Source of the DNA: Enhydrobacter sp.
GTDB lineage: Bacteria; Pseudomonadota; Alphaproteobacteria; Reyranellales; Reyranellaceae
Length of the DNA stretch: 64,000 nucleotides
Reading direction: 5' to 3'
NCBI GenBank assembly: GCA_026126105.1
Contig: JAHCJV010000023.1
Coordinates: 1-64,000 of the forward strand
Below the pieces are notes generated by a model. That model was not told the DNA's origin, searched no databases, and saw only the letters and a program-made list of their open reading frames with translations. Position 1 is the first letter of the stretch. The number at the start of each line of letters is the position of its first letter. Shown here piece by piece: positions 28,683 through 38,365 of this stretch. Position numbers and translations under genes: made by a program.

Positions 28683-29717
28683 TCAGATTCGCAACTTGAA
28701 GACGGCGTGGGTGCCCTTGGGGACCGGCTCGTAGTCGACGGTGGTCTGGAGGTTCCCCGCCATCGCGGTGATGATGCGGGTGCCGAGGCCGGTGCCCTGA
28801 GCGACGCCGGTCCCTTTCCAGCCAACGCCGTCGTCCTCGACAGCGATGGTCAGCAGGCCGTCGCCCGCGCGCCGCAGCACCACCCGGATCTCGCCGCGAC
28901 GGTCTTCGGGATAGGCGTATTTGTAGGCATTGGTCATCAGCTCGGTCACGATCACGCCGATCGACACTGCCTTGTCCGTCGGCACGCGCACATCGGCGTC
29001 GGCCTGCAGCACCAGGACGTTCTTTTTGTCGGAAACGTCGATCGCGGTGCTCAGCTCGTCGACCAGGCTCATCAAATACGAGCCGAGTTCGACCACGCGC
29101 ACGTCCGATGACGTATAAAGCCGACGGTGAATGCCGGCGACGGCCATGATGCGAGCCTGCATCTCCTGCAGCGCGTTGCGCGCCGAGGCGTCGGCGACGG
29201 CATTGGCCTGAAGCCGCGCCAGCGACGCAACAAGCGCCAGAGAATTGGCGACCCTGTGGTTGACCTCGTGCAGCAGCAGCTCGGCGCGGTCCTTGGCGTC
29301 GCGGATCGCCCGCTGCGCCTCCTCGGCGTCGCGCTTGAGCCGCACCTGGGCAAGCGCGGACTGTATCGCCTCGCCAAGCAGCTCGCGGAAGTGCCCCTGC
29401 ACGTCCTTCCAGACATAGTCGACGGCACCTGCCTTGAGCGCTGCCACCGCGACGCGCGCATCTTCCGAGCCCGTGACATAGATGACCGGGGTGTCGCCCG
29501 TGACCCGGCGCAGGCGCGGCATGACGTCGAGGCCCGTCTCGCCCGCGAGATTGTGATCGAGGGCGATCGCGTCGAAGCCGTGGCGGGCTTGCAGCGCGAT
29601 CCCCGCATCGCCGTCGGGGACATGCGTCACGACGATGTCACGCGACGCCAGGGCGCGCTCCACCAGCCGACCGATGCCGGGGTCGTCGTCGATATAAAGG
29701 ACGCGCACCTCCGCCAT
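28683..29717 (-). CDS. Hybrid protein: response-regulator receiver + HisKA_2-type histidine kinase
   Basis: A 344-aa soluble protein. The receiver domain (1-120) has the phospho-acceptor D54 in LDHNLAGETG and K104. It is followed by a coiled region and a HisKA_2/HWE-related kinase with the phospho-accepting H150 in LLLHEVNHRVANSL, N-box TELMTNAYKYAYPEDRRGEI and a GVGWKGTG box. There is no membrane segment. It starts one base after the stop of the single-domain regulator and is the third gene of a phosphorelay cluster. It probably works in a phosphorelay and may feed a stress-response regulator elsewhere; no output gene is present here. Confidence 0.9.
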   Translation of the reverse strand: MAEVRVLYIDDDPGIGRLVERALASRDIVVTHVPDGDAGIALQARHGFDAIALDHNLAGETGLDVMPRLRRVTGDTPVIYVTGSEDARVAVAALKAGAVDYVWKDVQGHFRELLGEAIQSALAQVRLKRDAEEAQRAIRDAKDRAELLLHEVNHRVANSLALVASLARLQANAVADASARNALQEMQARIMAVAGIHRRLYTSSDVRVVELGSYLMSLVDELSTAIDVSDKKNVLVLQADADVRVPTDKAVSIGVIVTELMTNAYKYAYPEDRRGEIRVVLRRAGDGLLTIAVEDDGVGWKGTGVAQGTGLGTRIITAMAGNLQTTVDYEPVPKGTHAVFKLRI

Positions 29718-29718
29718 C

Positions 29719-30159
29719 TCAGTCGGTGACCGGCACCTGCATCACCGACAGGAAGAGGCCGAGCTGCTGGATGGCATTGGCGAAGCTCTCATAGTTGACC
29801 GGTTTGGTGATGTAGACATTGGCGCCGAGATCGTAGCACCGCTTGATCTCGCGCTCGTCGTCGGTCGTTGTGAGGATGATCACGGGTGACCGCTTGGTGT
29901 GCTTGTTTTCCTTCACCTTGACGAGGATGTCGACGCCGGTCATGTCCGGCAAGTTGAGGTCGAGCAGGATCAGCATCGAGCGCTGGGCGCTCTCCTCCCC
30001 CGAGCCATCGGCCCCCAGCAGATAGCGCAGACCGTCGGTGCCGTTGCGAAAAGACGCAATCTCATTGTTGACGCCGGCCCGCCGGATGTTGCGCTCGATC
30101 AGCCGGGCGTGGCCTTCGTCATCCTCGATCATCACGATCGAAACCGGACGTGCGTTCAT
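29719..30159 (-). CDS. Single-domain response regulator (CheY/Rcp1-like)
   Basis: A 146-aa receiver with the acidic pair EDD (12-14), phospho-acceptor D67 in LLDLNLPDMTG, a T-rich ILTTTDDERE switch and the conserved lysine in TKPV. The inserted acidic loop (GADGSGEESAQRS) is typical of Rcp1-type regulators paired with phytochrome-like kinases. It overlaps the CHASE3 kinase by ATGA and lies one base before the hybrid kinase, so it probably shuttles phosphate between them. Confidence 0.92.
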   Translation of the reverse strand: MNARPVSIVMIEDDEGHARLIERNIRRAGVNNEIASFRNGTDGLRYLLGADGSGEESAQRSMLILLDLNLPDMTGVDILVKVKENKHTKRSPVIILTTTDDEREIKRCYDLGANVYITKPVNYESFANAIQQLGLFLSVMQVPVTD

Positions 30160-31646
30160 TTCATCACCTCTGAGGGGGCTCGAGAGTCGCTCACGCGCAA
30201 TCGTGCAGGAAGGTCGATCTGGAATGTCGAGCCGCGGCCGAGCTCGGAGCGTACGGAGATTTCGCCGCCCAGCCGCCGCGCCAGCGCGCGGACATGAGCC
30301 AGTCCGATGCCCTCTCCAGGGCGGTCCTGGGCACCCGCGCGACGAAAAAGCTCGAATATCCGTTCGCTGTCCTGCTGCGCGATGCCCCGGCCGTTGTCGC
30401 TGATGGCAATGGCGATCCGTCCTGGCGACGAACTGACGACGATGGCGATGCGGCCGGGTCGGTCGCGCGCCAGGTACTTCACGGCATTGTCGACGACATT
30501 GTTCACGATCTGCTCGAGCGCGAGCCGATCAGAGACGATGATCGGCGCCTTGTCGGGCACGCTGAGCGTGGCGTTGGCCTCGTCGAGCTGGTGCTTCACC
30601 GAAGCGCCGGTGGCGGCGAAGAGCTTGACGAGGTCGATGGGCTCCGGATTGAGTTCGCGCCGCCCCTCGCGCGACAGCTTGAGGATGGCGTTGATCAGGG
30701 CGTCCATGCGGCCGGTCGAGGCACGAATGAAGCGGATCGCCTCGGGGATATCCTCCAATGCCGCCAGCTTGGCTCTCTCGGCCTGCTGCTCGTCCCCGCC
30801 GATGTAGCGCCTCAGCGACTCGGCACCGACCTCGAGCTCGCTGGTGAAACCCATGATGTTGACCAGCGGCGAGCGAAGATCGTGGCTGACGATGTAGGCG
30901 AAGCGCTGGATTTCCTCATTCGCTCGGGTGAGCGCAGTGGTGCGCTCCGCGACCCGCTCCTCGAGCGAGGCGTTGGCGACCTGCAGCTCGTGCCGTGCCG
31001 CGACGAGCTGCGCGGTGTATTGAACGACGACCCAGGCCGCGCCGACGGCGAACAGCACGATGAGTATCGCGCCCAGTCCCGCGACCCAAAGAAGCAGATC
31101 GCTGGCCCGGTTCAGTTCGGCCAGTCGCGCGGTCACCCGGCTCTCGGCCTCGGCAATCAATCCGCCCAACGTCGCGCGGATATCGTCCATCGTGGCCTTT
31201 CCGCGATCCGTCTTGACCAGCGCCAGCGCCTCGTCCCGTCGGCCGGTCTCTGCGAGCCCGACAGTCTCGGCGAGTTCCGAGAGCTTCGCGTCGAGGGCCG
31301 ACTTGAGCAGCACGAGGCGCTCGTCGGGGCGACCCTGCTGGAGGTAGAGCTCTCTTAGCGCTACGAGGCCCTCCCGGATGGCCGGCAATGAGGCCGTGTA
31401 GGGCTCCAGATACCGGCTTTCGCCGGTCAGCAGGTAGCCTCGCTGCCCGGTCTCGGCATCCAGCAGCGCCGTCAGAATCACGCCGCTGACCATCCTCAGG
31501 TCACGCTCGCGGATCACCTCTTCGGTGTGCGAACCGGTGCGCGCCGTGAGCCACGCCGCTGCAGCGACGATGACGAGCAAGGCCAACACGCCCAGGAAGA
31601 GCAACGTGACGGTGCGCCGAGCGAAGGCTGAGCTGAAAAGTGGCAT
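30156..31646 (-). CDS. CHASE3-domain membrane sensor histidine kinase
   Basis: A 496-aa kinase. A membrane helix at 12-34 is followed by a periplasmic CHASE3 domain (about 40-180; DAETGQRGYLLTGESRYLEP), a second helix at about 187-210, a coiled coil (ASLEERVAERTTALTRANEE), HisKA with YIVSHDLRSPLVNIMG and HATPase_c with IVNNVVDNAVKYL, ISDNGRGI and GEGIGLAHVRALA. Start is the ATG at 31646; the preceding TTG is less likely. It heads the three-gene two-component cluster. The signal is unknown. Confidence 0.9.
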   Translation of the reverse strand: MPLFSSAFARRTVTLLFLGVLALLVIVAAAAWLTARTGSHTEEVIRERDLRMVSGVILTALLDAETGQRGYLLTGESRYLEPYTASLPAIREGLVALRELYLQQGRPDERLVLLKSALDAKLSELAETVGLAETGRRDEALALVKTDRGKATMDDIRATLGGLIAEAESRVTARLAELNRASDLLLWVAGLGAILIVLFAVGAAWVVVQYTAQLVAARHELQVANASLEERVAERTTALTRANEEIQRFAYIVSHDLRSPLVNIMGFTSELEVGAESLRRYIGGDEQQAERAKLAALEDIPEAIRFIRASTGRMDALINAILKLSREGRRELNPEPIDLVKLFAATGASVKHQLDEANATLSVPDKAPIIVSDRLALEQIVNNVVDNAVKYLARDRPGRIAIVVSSSPGRIAIAISDNGRGIAQQDSERIFELFRRAGAQDRPGEGIGLAHVRALARRLGGEISVRSELGRGSTFQIDLPARLRVSDSRAPSEVMK

Positions 31647-31774
31647 CAAAAAGAAATTAAGGGATGCATCATATCATAACGATGCGAGCGCGCCGTGCAA
31701 TTCACTGCTCTCGGTACGGTAGGTTACGTTCTTCTGCTGTGCAACCGCTCCTGCCATCAGGGCGTTTTTCGGCC

Positions 31775-32062
31775 ATGACACTTCCCACCCTGACGGAACC
31801 CGAGCGTTCCGCGCTCGAGGACTTGGCAATACGCGGTCCCAATCGCTCTTTGACAGGGTCAATTCGAGGGCGCCTTGCGCTCTACAGGATGATAGACGAG
31901 ACACCGCAAGGGTGGGCTCTCACGGAGCTCGGCCGCCAGGCACTGGAAGTACCACCGCCGGTTGCCGACTCCGCATCCGGTGAGAAAAAGGGGTCGTCGC
32001 GTTCGCCCCAGAGCGGGCGCCATTACGGCAAGAAGGCTCGCGACACGTCCTGGTTCGCCTGA
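31775..32062 (+). CDS. Small hypothetical protein
   Basis: A 95-aa protein (from MTLPTLTEPERSALEDLAIR). The first two thirds look like a compact helical/winged-helix unit (RLALYRMIDETPQGWALTEL). The end is a basic Ser/Gly/Lys-rich tail (GEKKGSSRSPQSGRHYGKKA). The longer in-frame reading from 31664 starts in AT-rich non-coding-looking sequence and was not used. It is alone between two minus-strand genes. Not recognised. Confidence 0.5.
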   Translation: MTLPTLTEPERSALEDLAIRGPNRSLTGSIRGRLALYRMIDETPQGWALTELGRQALEVPPPVADSASGEKKGSSRSPQSGRHYGKKARDTSWFA

Positions 32063-32091
32063 GCCAGACAGAGTGCGCCAGATCGTTCCGC

Positions 32092-34671
32092 TCAATACGT
32101 CTTGAGCAGACGGTCGATGTAATCGAGCTCTTCCTTGGGGCGGGCCATTTCACCAGCCCGGCGGCGTAGCTCGTCGAGGATCTCTCGACTCTTCTGACGA
32201 TCGAGCTCGAGAGGCACCTTATCGGTGCCGGTATCGACCGAGTCGCCGTAATTGCCGTCGGAGCGGCCGAGCGGGTCACGATCCTCGCTGCGCCGCTCGC
32301 GCTCCTCGATTTCGGCGAGATCCTGACCATTGCCGGGACCGCGATTATTGTTGCGCAACTGCTCGGCCATGTCGCCCATGCCCTGCTGCAGGTTGTCGAG
32401 CGCGCGGCGCTGCGCCCGACTCGCTTCGCGCGCATCTCCCCGCCGCAGCGCATCCTCGGCGTCCCGCATCGAGCGCTCGGCGCGGCCCAGGGAATCGGGC
32501 ATCGACATGCCGTTCTCGTCGAGCTTCTTCATCAGGTCACCGAGTTGCCCGCGCAGGCCACCCTGCTGGTTGCCCTGATTCTGGCCCCACTGCGGATCGC
32601 CTTGGCCGGGCTGCTGACCCCGGCCCTGCTGCCCCTGCTGGCCCCGTTGGCCTTGCTGACCTTGCTGACCTTGTTGACCTTGCTGGCCCCGCTGGCCCTG
32701 TTGCTGCCGGCTCTCGCGCTCGCTTTCGCCCAGAAGCTGGTTCTGGCGCCGCGATAGCCGATCGAGCTGGTTCATCATCTCGCGGCCCTGCTGGTTGCCT
32801 TGGCCCTGCTGGCCTTGCCGCTGCTGCCCGCGCTGGCCGGGCTGGGCCATCATCGGCGTGGCATTTTCCAGCATCTTGCGCAGCTCCTCGAGCGCGCGCT
32901 TGGCACCCTCGCGGTCGCCGTTCTGTGCCATCTCGCGGATCTTATCGAGCATCTTTTGCAGGTCGTCGCCGGTGATGGTGTTGTTCGGATCCATCTTCTC
33001 CGCCTGCTCCTGCATGCGGCGGCGCTCCTCCGGATCCTTCATCCGCTCGGCCATCTCCTTCTGCCACTTGTCCATCGCCTGGTAGAGCTGCTGGATCAGC
33101 TTCTCGATCTCCTCGTCGCCAGCCTGACGCTGCATGGCGTCGCGCAGCTCCTGGCGGGCCTGCTCGAGTTCGCGCTCGGCGTCGGAGGTGGCGCCCTGCT
33201 CGAGCCGCATCGCGAGGTCCCACAGCAGCTTCTGGCTGTCGACGATCACCGCCTTGTCGCCGCTTGCGGCCAGTCGCGCCGCGCCGACACGCAGGCCGAG
33301 CTGGACGACCGGATCGTCACGATAGGACTTCGGATGACCCTGGATCAGGCGCATGCCGTCGGCAACGTCGAGCCTGAGTGCCTTGGGATCGCGGGTGAGC
33401 TGCTTGCGCAGCACGATCAGGGCGCGCGCCGTCGGGTCGTTGAACACCCGCTCGGGCAGCAGGAAAGTCTCGGGCGCACTGCTGCCCTTCTGGCCCAGCG
33501 CATCGGTGGCGAACAGAATGACGCGAACCTTGAGCCCAGCCCAGGGATGGGCGGTCAGGTCGCGGACGAACGTGTCGGCCACCTTCTTGCTGTTGCCGGC
33601 GACCGGCAGGTCGACCCGCAGCACCTCGGGCTCCTCGCCCTCGCCCAGCATGTCGGCACCCAGGACCGAGCCGTGCAGACGAATCTGCAGCTGCACGCCG
33701 GTGATGCCGAAGTCGTCGCCGCCGATGTATTCGATCTTCGTCGACCACTTGTCGACGCCGATCGGCCGGGCGAACTCGATGGTCGGCGCCAAGTCGGGGA
33801 TGACGTGCAGCTTCCAGGCCGCCTGCTCGTCGCCCCGCGCCTGCAGAATGATCCTGTTGCCTTGGGTGATCACCGCCTCGACCTGGAACTTGCCCTTGGA
33901 GACCGTGTTGAACTCGGTCTCCTTGCCGTCGATGACGAGCTTCGGCGCTTGGCGGCCGCGCACATCGTCGACGAAGCCGGCGAGCTTGCTGCCGACCGGC
34001 ACGCGCAGCGTCTTCTCGTGGTCGGCCATGTCGAGGTAGATCGGCGGCTTGCCGCTATAGGCCGGCGGCGCGATCCACAGGTTCGCGACGACTGGCGGCG
34101 GCGGCGGGAAGGCCGGCGTAACGGCGGCCCTCATGCGGTCGGTGCGCCAGCCGCCAGCGGCGGCGACAGCGACGATCAGGGCGAGAACCGGCACCAGCCG
34201 CAGCGCCCAGGCGTCGACTCTGGCCAGCCCCGGATGGGCGGCCTTGTTGCCAAGGCCGGCGAGACGCGCCGCCTCCCGGCGGCGATGGGCTTCCCACAGG
34301 GCCGCGGCCATCGGATCGCTGCTGCCCGCAGCGAGGCTGTCCTGCACCGCGACCAGCGGCCGGTGCGGCACGCCAGAGTCCTGCTCGAGGCGGCGGATCG
34401 CCTCGGCGCGAACCGGCCAGACGAAGCTGCGGAAGCGCCACCAGCCGAGGCCGATGAAGCCCATCGCCAAGACCGCCAGCACAGCGGTATGGATCCACGG
34501 ATCGAGGCCACCGAACAGATCGAGATGGGCTGCGGCGACGAACAGCGCGATGACGGCGAGAAGCGGCATCAGCCGCGGCCACAGGCCCTCCCACACCAGC
34601 GCGAGCCATGCCAAGCCGATCTTGCGCTCTACGCCTGGCGCGCGGATCGAAGTGCCTTCGGTGGCGTACAT
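32092..34671 (-). CDS. TIGR02302/DUF4175-family large membrane protein with Gln/Gly-rich repeat
   Basis: An 859-aa protein found in alphaproteobacteria. Two membrane helices lie near residues 35-85 and another near 155-175. A large region without membrane segments follows (VANLWIAPPAYSGKPPIYLD; HVIPDLAPTIEFARPIGVD). A coiled segment (LLWDLAMRLEQGATSDAERE onward) leads to a Gln/Gly-rich stretch near residues 625-700 built of QGQQGQ units. The helical C-terminus contains SMPDSLGRAERSMRDAEDAL. Function unknown. It lies 21 bp after lysA on the same strand, so argH-lysA-this gene form one run. Confidence 0.85.
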   Translation of the reverse strand: MYATEGTSIRAPGVERKIGLAWLALVWEGLWPRLMPLLAVIALFVAAAHLDLFGGLDPWIHTAVLAVLAMGFIGLGWWRFRSFVWPVRAEAIRRLEQDSGVPHRPLVAVQDSLAAGSSDPMAAALWEAHRRREAARLAGLGNKAAHPGLARVDAWALRLVPVLALIVAVAAAGGWRTDRMRAAVTPAFPPPPPVVANLWIAPPAYSGKPPIYLDMADHEKTLRVPVGSKLAGFVDDVRGRQAPKLVIDGKETEFNTVSKGKFQVEAVITQGNRIILQARGDEQAAWKLHVIPDLAPTIEFARPIGVDKWSTKIEYIGGDDFGITGVQLQIRLHGSVLGADMLGEGEEPEVLRVDLPVAGNSKKVADTFVRDLTAHPWAGLKVRVILFATDALGQKGSSAPETFLLPERVFNDPTARALIVLRKQLTRDPKALRLDVADGMRLIQGHPKSYRDDPVVQLGLRVGAARLAASGDKAVIVDSQKLLWDLAMRLEQGATSDAERELEQARQELRDAMQRQAGDEEIEKLIQQLYQAMDKWQKEMAERMKDPEERRRMQEQAEKMDPNNTITGDDLQKMLDKIREMAQNGDREGAKRALEELRKMLENATPMMAQPGQRGQQRQGQQGQGNQQGREMMNQLDRLSRRQNQLLGESERESRQQQGQRGQQGQQGQQGQQGQRGQQGQQGRGQQPGQGDPQWGQNQGNQQGGLRGQLGDLMKKLDENGMSMPDSLGRAERSMRDAEDALRRGDAREASRAQRRALDNLQQGMGDMAEQLRNNNRGPGNGQDLAEIEERERRSEDRDPLGRSDGNYGDSVDTGTDKVPLELDRQKSREILDELRRRAGEMARPKEELDYIDRLLKTY
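32574..32830. repeat. Low-complexity Gln/Gly-coding repeat tract
   Basis: Within the TIGR02302 gene, 9-base units such as TTGCTGACC and TTGCTGGCC (QGQ/QQG when read on the minus strand) recur in near-tandem order, densest at 32620-32700. The tract is in frame and likely to vary in length between strains by slippage. Confidence 0.75.
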
Positions 34672-34692
34672 CGCGTCCTTTCGCTCTACGCT

Positions 34693-35964
34693 TTAGGCTT
34701 TCTCCATCCAGGGCGGAAACCGCTCCGAAGAGAGCATCTCGTCGATCGTAGGCCTTGGCCGGACAACCGCAAATCGCGTGCCATCCACCATGACCTCCGG
34801 CGCCAGCGGCCGGCTATTGTAGCTCGAGGCCATCACCGCCCCGTAGGCGCCAGCCGAGCGTATCATGACGAGGTCTCCGGCAGAAAGCGCGGGTAAGTCC
34901 CGGTTCTGTGCCAGATAATCGCCCGATTCGCAGATCGGCCCGACAATGTCGCAACGGATCGTGGCCGCATTCGGGCGCGGCTGGCGGACCGGCACGATAT
35001 CGTGCCAGGCGTCGTACAAGGTCGGCCGGATCAGGTCGTTCATCGCCGCGTCGACTACGACAAAGGTCTTGGAAACACCGGGTTTGACGAGGATCACCTC
35101 GCCTACCAGCACGCCCGCCTCGCCGACCAGCCGACGGCCGGGCTCGAATGTGAGCTCGCAGCCGAGGCCATCAGTCTCCCTGCGCACGACCTGCAGAAAG
35201 TCGGCGATCGAGGGCGGCGTCTCGTCGGCATAAACGATCCCCAGCCCGCCGCCGATGTCGAAGCGACCGATCCGGTGGCCGTCGGCACGCAACTGGACGA
35301 TCAACTCACGCACCCTGGCAATTGCAGCGCGGTAAGGATCGAGCGTCGTGAGCTGCGAGCCGATGTGCATCGCCACTCCCACCACCTTGAGGTTGGGCAG
35401 GCGGCCGGCGAGAGCGAAAGCATCGCGTGCGAGGTCGATATCGATGCCGAACTTGTTCTCCTTGCGGCCCGTGGTGATCTTCTCATGTGTGCCCGCATCG
35501 ATGTCGGGATTTACCCGGATCGTGATATCGGCCTTCACGCCGAGCTGGCCGGCGACCGCATTCAGCGTCTCGAGCTCCGCCGAGCTCTCGACATTGATCT
35601 GGCCGATGCCGGCTTGGAGCGCGGCCATCAGTTCCGAGGGTTTCTTGCCGACGCCGGAATAGATGATCTTCCTGCCTGGGATCCCGGCCGCCAGCGCGCG
35701 GCGCATCTCGCCGACCGAGACGATGTCGGCCCCGGCGCCGAGGTCGCCGAACAGCTTGATCACAGCGAGATTCGAGTTGGCTTTGAGCGCGTAACACACC
35801 GACGCGTTCATTCCCCTCATACCGTCGGCAAATTCCTGCCAGCCGGCGCGCAAGGCCGCCGCCGAGTAACAATAAAATGGCGTGCCGACCTGCTGCGCGA
35901 TGGTCCTGAGCGCCACGCCCTCGGCCAGCATGTCGCCATTGGTGTCATAAGTGAAGGCGCTCAT
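34693..35964 (-). CDS. lysA: Diaminopimelate decarboxylase
   Basis: A 423-aa fold-type III PLP enzyme, the last step of lysine synthesis. The PLP lysine is K61 in CYALKANSN. Other motifs are [29 protein letters not shown] and the active-site [11 protein letters not shown]. Its ATG overlaps the argH TGA (ATGA), so it is translationally coupled to argH, a pairing also seen in other alphaproteobacteria. Confidence 0.95.
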   Translation of the reverse strand: MSAFTYDTNGDMLAEGVALRTIAQQVGTPFYCYSAAALRAGWQEFADGMRGMNASVCYALKANSNLAVIKLFGDLGAGADIVSVGEMRRALAAGIPGRKIIYSGVGKKPSELMAALQAGIGQINVESSAELETLNAVAGQLGVKADITIRVNPDIDAGTHEKITTGRKENKFGIDIDLARDAFALAGRLPNLKVVGVAMHIGSQLTTLDPYRAAIARVRELIVQLRADGHRIGRFDIGGGLGIVYADETPPSIADFLQVVRRETDGLGCELTFEPGRRLVGEAGVLVGEVILVKPGVSKTFVVVDAAMNDLIRPTLYDAWHDIVPVRQPRPNAATIRCDIVGPICESGDYLAQNRDLPALSAGDLVMIRSAGAYGAVMASSYNSRPLAPEVMVDGTRFAVVRPRPTIDEMLSSERFPPWMEKA

Positions 35965-37370
35965 AGAAACCTCTTGCGCGCGTCCTTGACGGCGCGGGCG
36001 ACGTTGGAGGGCGCGGTCCCGCCGTAGCTCTTGCGCGCCGCGACCGACGCCTCGACGGTCAGTACGCGATACACGTCCTTGGTGATGCGCGGCTCGACAG
36101 CCTGCATCTCTTGAAGCGTCAACTTGTCGAGATCGACGCCCTTCGCGGCCGCCTGGCCGACCAGCGCGCCGGTCGCGTGATGGGCCTGGCGGAACGGCAG
36201 CCCGACCTCGCGCACCAGCCAGTCGGCGAGATCGGTCGCGACCGAATAATCCGCCGAAGCCACCGCGCGCATGCGTTCCGGATTAGCCTTGAGATCGCGC
36301 ACCATCCCGGTCATCGCCGCCACGCACAACTCGATTGAATCGGCGGCGTCGAACAGCGGCTCCTTGTCCTCCTGCATGTCCTTGCCGTAGGTCAGCGGCA
36401 GGCCCTTCAGCATCGTGCACAGCGCCACGAAAGCGCCCATGATCCGGCCGGTCTTGCCGCGCGTCAGCTCGGCTGCGTCGGGATTGCGCTTCTGCGGCAT
36501 GATCGAGCTGCCGGTGGTGAAGGCGTCCGACAGGGCGATGAAGCGGAACGGCGCTGAGCACCAGATCACGATCTCCTCGGCGAGCCGCGACAGATGCACG
36601 GCACACAGCGAGGCCGCGGCGAGGAACTCGACGACATAGTCGCGGTCGGACACGGCATCGAGCGAGTTGGCCATGGGCGCATCGAATCCCAGCGCCTTCG
36701 CCGTGTGCTTGCGATCGATCGGATGAGGCGTGCCGGCCAGCGCGGCGGCGCCGAGCGGCGACTCGTTCAGGCGCGCGCGGCAGTCGCGAAGTCGGCTGCG
36801 GTCGCGGCCGAACATCTCGACATAGGCCAGCAGGTGGTGCCCGAAGGTGATCGGCTGCGCGGTCTGCAGGTGGGTGAAGCCCGGCATGATGGTCGAAGCA
36901 TATTCCTCGGCGCGATCGATCAGCGCCTCCTGCAGGTCGCGCAGCATCGCCTCGAGCCGGTCGACCGTATCGCGCGTCCACAGCCGCACATCGAGCGCAA
37001 CCTGGTCGTTGCGCGAACGCCCGGTGTGCAGGCGCCCGCCGGCCGGACCGATGATCTCGGTGAGCCGCGCCTCGACGTTGAAATGAATGTCCTCGAGCTT
37101 GGTCGAGAACTTGAACCTGCCGCTCTCGATCTCGGCCCTGACCTGCGCCAATCCCTGCTTGATAGCGCGGCCGTCCTTGGCCGTCAGGATGCCCTGCGCC
37201 ACCAGCATGTCGGCGTGCGCCAGAGAACCCGCGATATCCTGCGCGTACAGCCTCTTGTCGAAGCCGATCGACGCATTGATCTTCTCCATGATCTCGGCCG
37301 GGCCGAGCGCGTAGCGACCTCCCCACATCGCGTTGGGGTTTGCCTTTTTCTTCGTAGTCTTCCGTGCCAT
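35961..37370 (-). CDS. argH: Argininosuccinate lyase
   Basis: A 469-aa lyase of the fumarase/aspartase superfamily with the signature [12 protein letters not shown], and [16 protein letters not shown] and [14 protein letters not shown] motifs. It releases arginine and fumarate from argininosuccinate. The ATG at 37370 gives [20 protein letters not shown], the typical basic leader before the WGGR motif. An extension to 37568 would run antisense through the tlpA-like gene and was rejected. Its start codon overlaps the divergent tlpA-like start codon. Confidence 0.95.
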   Translation of the reverse strand: MARKTTKKKANPNAMWGGRYALGPAEIMEKINASIGFDKRLYAQDIAGSLAHADMLVAQGILTAKDGRAIKQGLAQVRAEIESGRFKFSTKLEDIHFNVEARLTEIIGPAGGRLHTGRSRNDQVALDVRLWTRDTVDRLEAMLRDLQEALIDRAEEYASTIMPGFTHLQTAQPITFGHHLLAYVEMFGRDRSRLRDCRARLNESPLGAAALAGTPHPIDRKHTAKALGFDAPMANSLDAVSDRDYVVEFLAAASLCAVHLSRLAEEIVIWCSAPFRFIALSDAFTTGSSIMPQKRNPDAAELTRGKTGRIMGAFVALCTMLKGLPLTYGKDMQEDKEPLFDAADSIELCVAAMTGMVRDLKANPERMRAVASADYSVATDLADWLVREVGLPFRQAHHATGALVGQAAAKGVDLDKLTLQEMQAVEPRITKDVYRVLTVEASVAARKSYGGTAPSNVARAVKDARKRFL

Positions 37371-37956
37371 GAAGCCGTCTATGGCACATCCTGACCACGA
37401 TTTCCTCCTTGGCCGCAGGTTCTTGCTCGGAGCCGTGCCGGCTTTTTTTGCCGCGCCGGCATTAGCCGATCTAGGCCCGGATCTGCTCAAGGGCGGCGTG
37501 GCGAGATTCACGCTTGCAAAATCCCCAAAGCCCCTGCCCGAGCTTGCCTTCACCGATGCCGAGGACAAACCCGTGTCCCTCGCGAGCTACAAGGGAAAGA
37601 CGGTGCTGCTGAACTTCTGGGCGACCTGGTGTGCCCCATGCGTCAAGGAGATGCCGAGCCTCGACAGGCTGCAGGCCGAGATGGGCAAGGAAAGGTTCGT
37701 CGTTCTGCCGTTGTCGCTGGACGGTCCCTCCCGTCCGAAGGTGGCGCCGTTCTATGCCGACAAGAAGCTCGCCAATCTCGGGATCTATTTCGACAAGGGC
37801 AAGAAGGTCCTCGGCGCGCTGGATGTCTCGGTTCTGCCGACGTCGATTCTGATCGATGCACAGGGGCGGGAGCTGGGTCGCCTCGAGGGCGAAGCCGATT
37901 GGGACAAGCCGGAAGCCGTGACTCTAGTGAAAGCTGCGATGGCGAGCGCGGACTGA
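37369..37956 (+). CDS. TlpA-like thiol:disulfide oxidoreductase
   Basis: A 195-aa thioredoxin-fold protein with an N-terminal signal/anchor ([18 protein letters not shown]) and the redox motif WCAPC (C88, C91), cis-proline region [10 protein letters not shown]. It probably works in the periplasm, reducing cysteines for cytochrome c maturation or related tasks. The ATG at 37369 overlaps the divergent argH start; an ATG at 37381 is an equally possible start. Such thioredoxins next to argH/lysA are common in alphaproteobacteria. Confidence 0.9.
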   Translation: MKPSMAHPDHDFLLGRRFLLGAVPAFFAAPALADLGPDLLKGGVARFTLAKSPKPLPELAFTDAEDKPVSLASYKGKTVLLNFWATWCAPCVKEMPSLDRLQAEMGKERFVVLPLSLDGPSRPKVAPFYADKKLANLGIYFDKGKKVLGALDVSVLPTSILIDAQGRELGRLEGEADWDKPEAVTLVKAAMASAD

Positions 37957-37979
37957 CGATGGCCCAGGGGCGACGTTGA

Positions 37980-38005
37980 GCGGCCTGGCTTCGAGGCCAG
38001 ACCGC
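37980..38005. terminator. Hairpin between convergent genes
   Basis: GCGG-c-CTGGC, loop TTCGAG, GCCAG-a-CCGC: a 9-bp stem with one mismatch, 24 bp after the tlpA-like stop and 16 bp before the end of the convergent 58-aa membrane protein gene. There is no T tract, so its role as terminator is inferred from position. Confidence 0.4.
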
Positions 38006-38020
38006 CCAATAACGCCACCC

Positions 38021-38197
38021 CTACTCCATGCGGATGAGCATGGTCGGCTTCGGCCGGCGACGGAGCGGCGCGAGCGCCGGCGTCGTGGCAACCCAGACGA
38101 TCGCGCACAGGACCAGAAGCAGGCCCATGATCGGATCACCCAGGAAAGCGAACGCCACTGCTGCCACACAGAAGGCGGCGCCGATAAGCTGATACAT
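38021..38197 (-). CDS. 58-aa membrane protein
   Basis: A 58-aa gene too short for usual gene-calling cutoffs. It is supported by AGGAGG seven bases before the ATG at 38197 and by a clear membrane-protein pattern: two hydrophobic stretches (residues 4-19 and 22-41, starting MYQLIGAAFCVAAVAFAFLG) and a basic tail (RRRPKPTMLIRME). The stop is TAG at 38023-38021. The strong ribosome binding site on the minus strand and the hydrophobic codon pattern make chance unlikely. Function unknown. It is divergent from the Rieske oxygenase. Confidence 0.65.
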   Translation of the reverse strand: MYQLIGAAFCVAAVAFAFLGDPIMGLLLVLCAIVWVATTPALAPLRRRPKPTMLIRME

Positions 38198-38365
38198 CCT
38201 CGCACCTCCTCTTTCGGGGAGGCGCCTTTTAGGGCCGCGCCGGTTTCAGTCGGATGCCGCGCAAGCGGAAGTTCGTTTCGTAGGTTTCGCGTCATCCGTT
38301 GGGCGCAGCTGCAGATTCCTCTAGACTGACGCCCAGCCGCGTGGCCGGCCCGAAAGGAGGCAACC

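Noticed and set aside
32800..34896. A 698-codon plus-strand frame opposite the TIGR02302 gene
   Set aside because: Low-complexity Leu/Arg/His-rich translation with no recognisable domain; the minus-strand protein is the conserved one.
37371..37568. N-terminal extension of argH
   Set aside because: It would be antisense to the tlpA-like signal peptide and thioredoxin domain, which is clearly coding.
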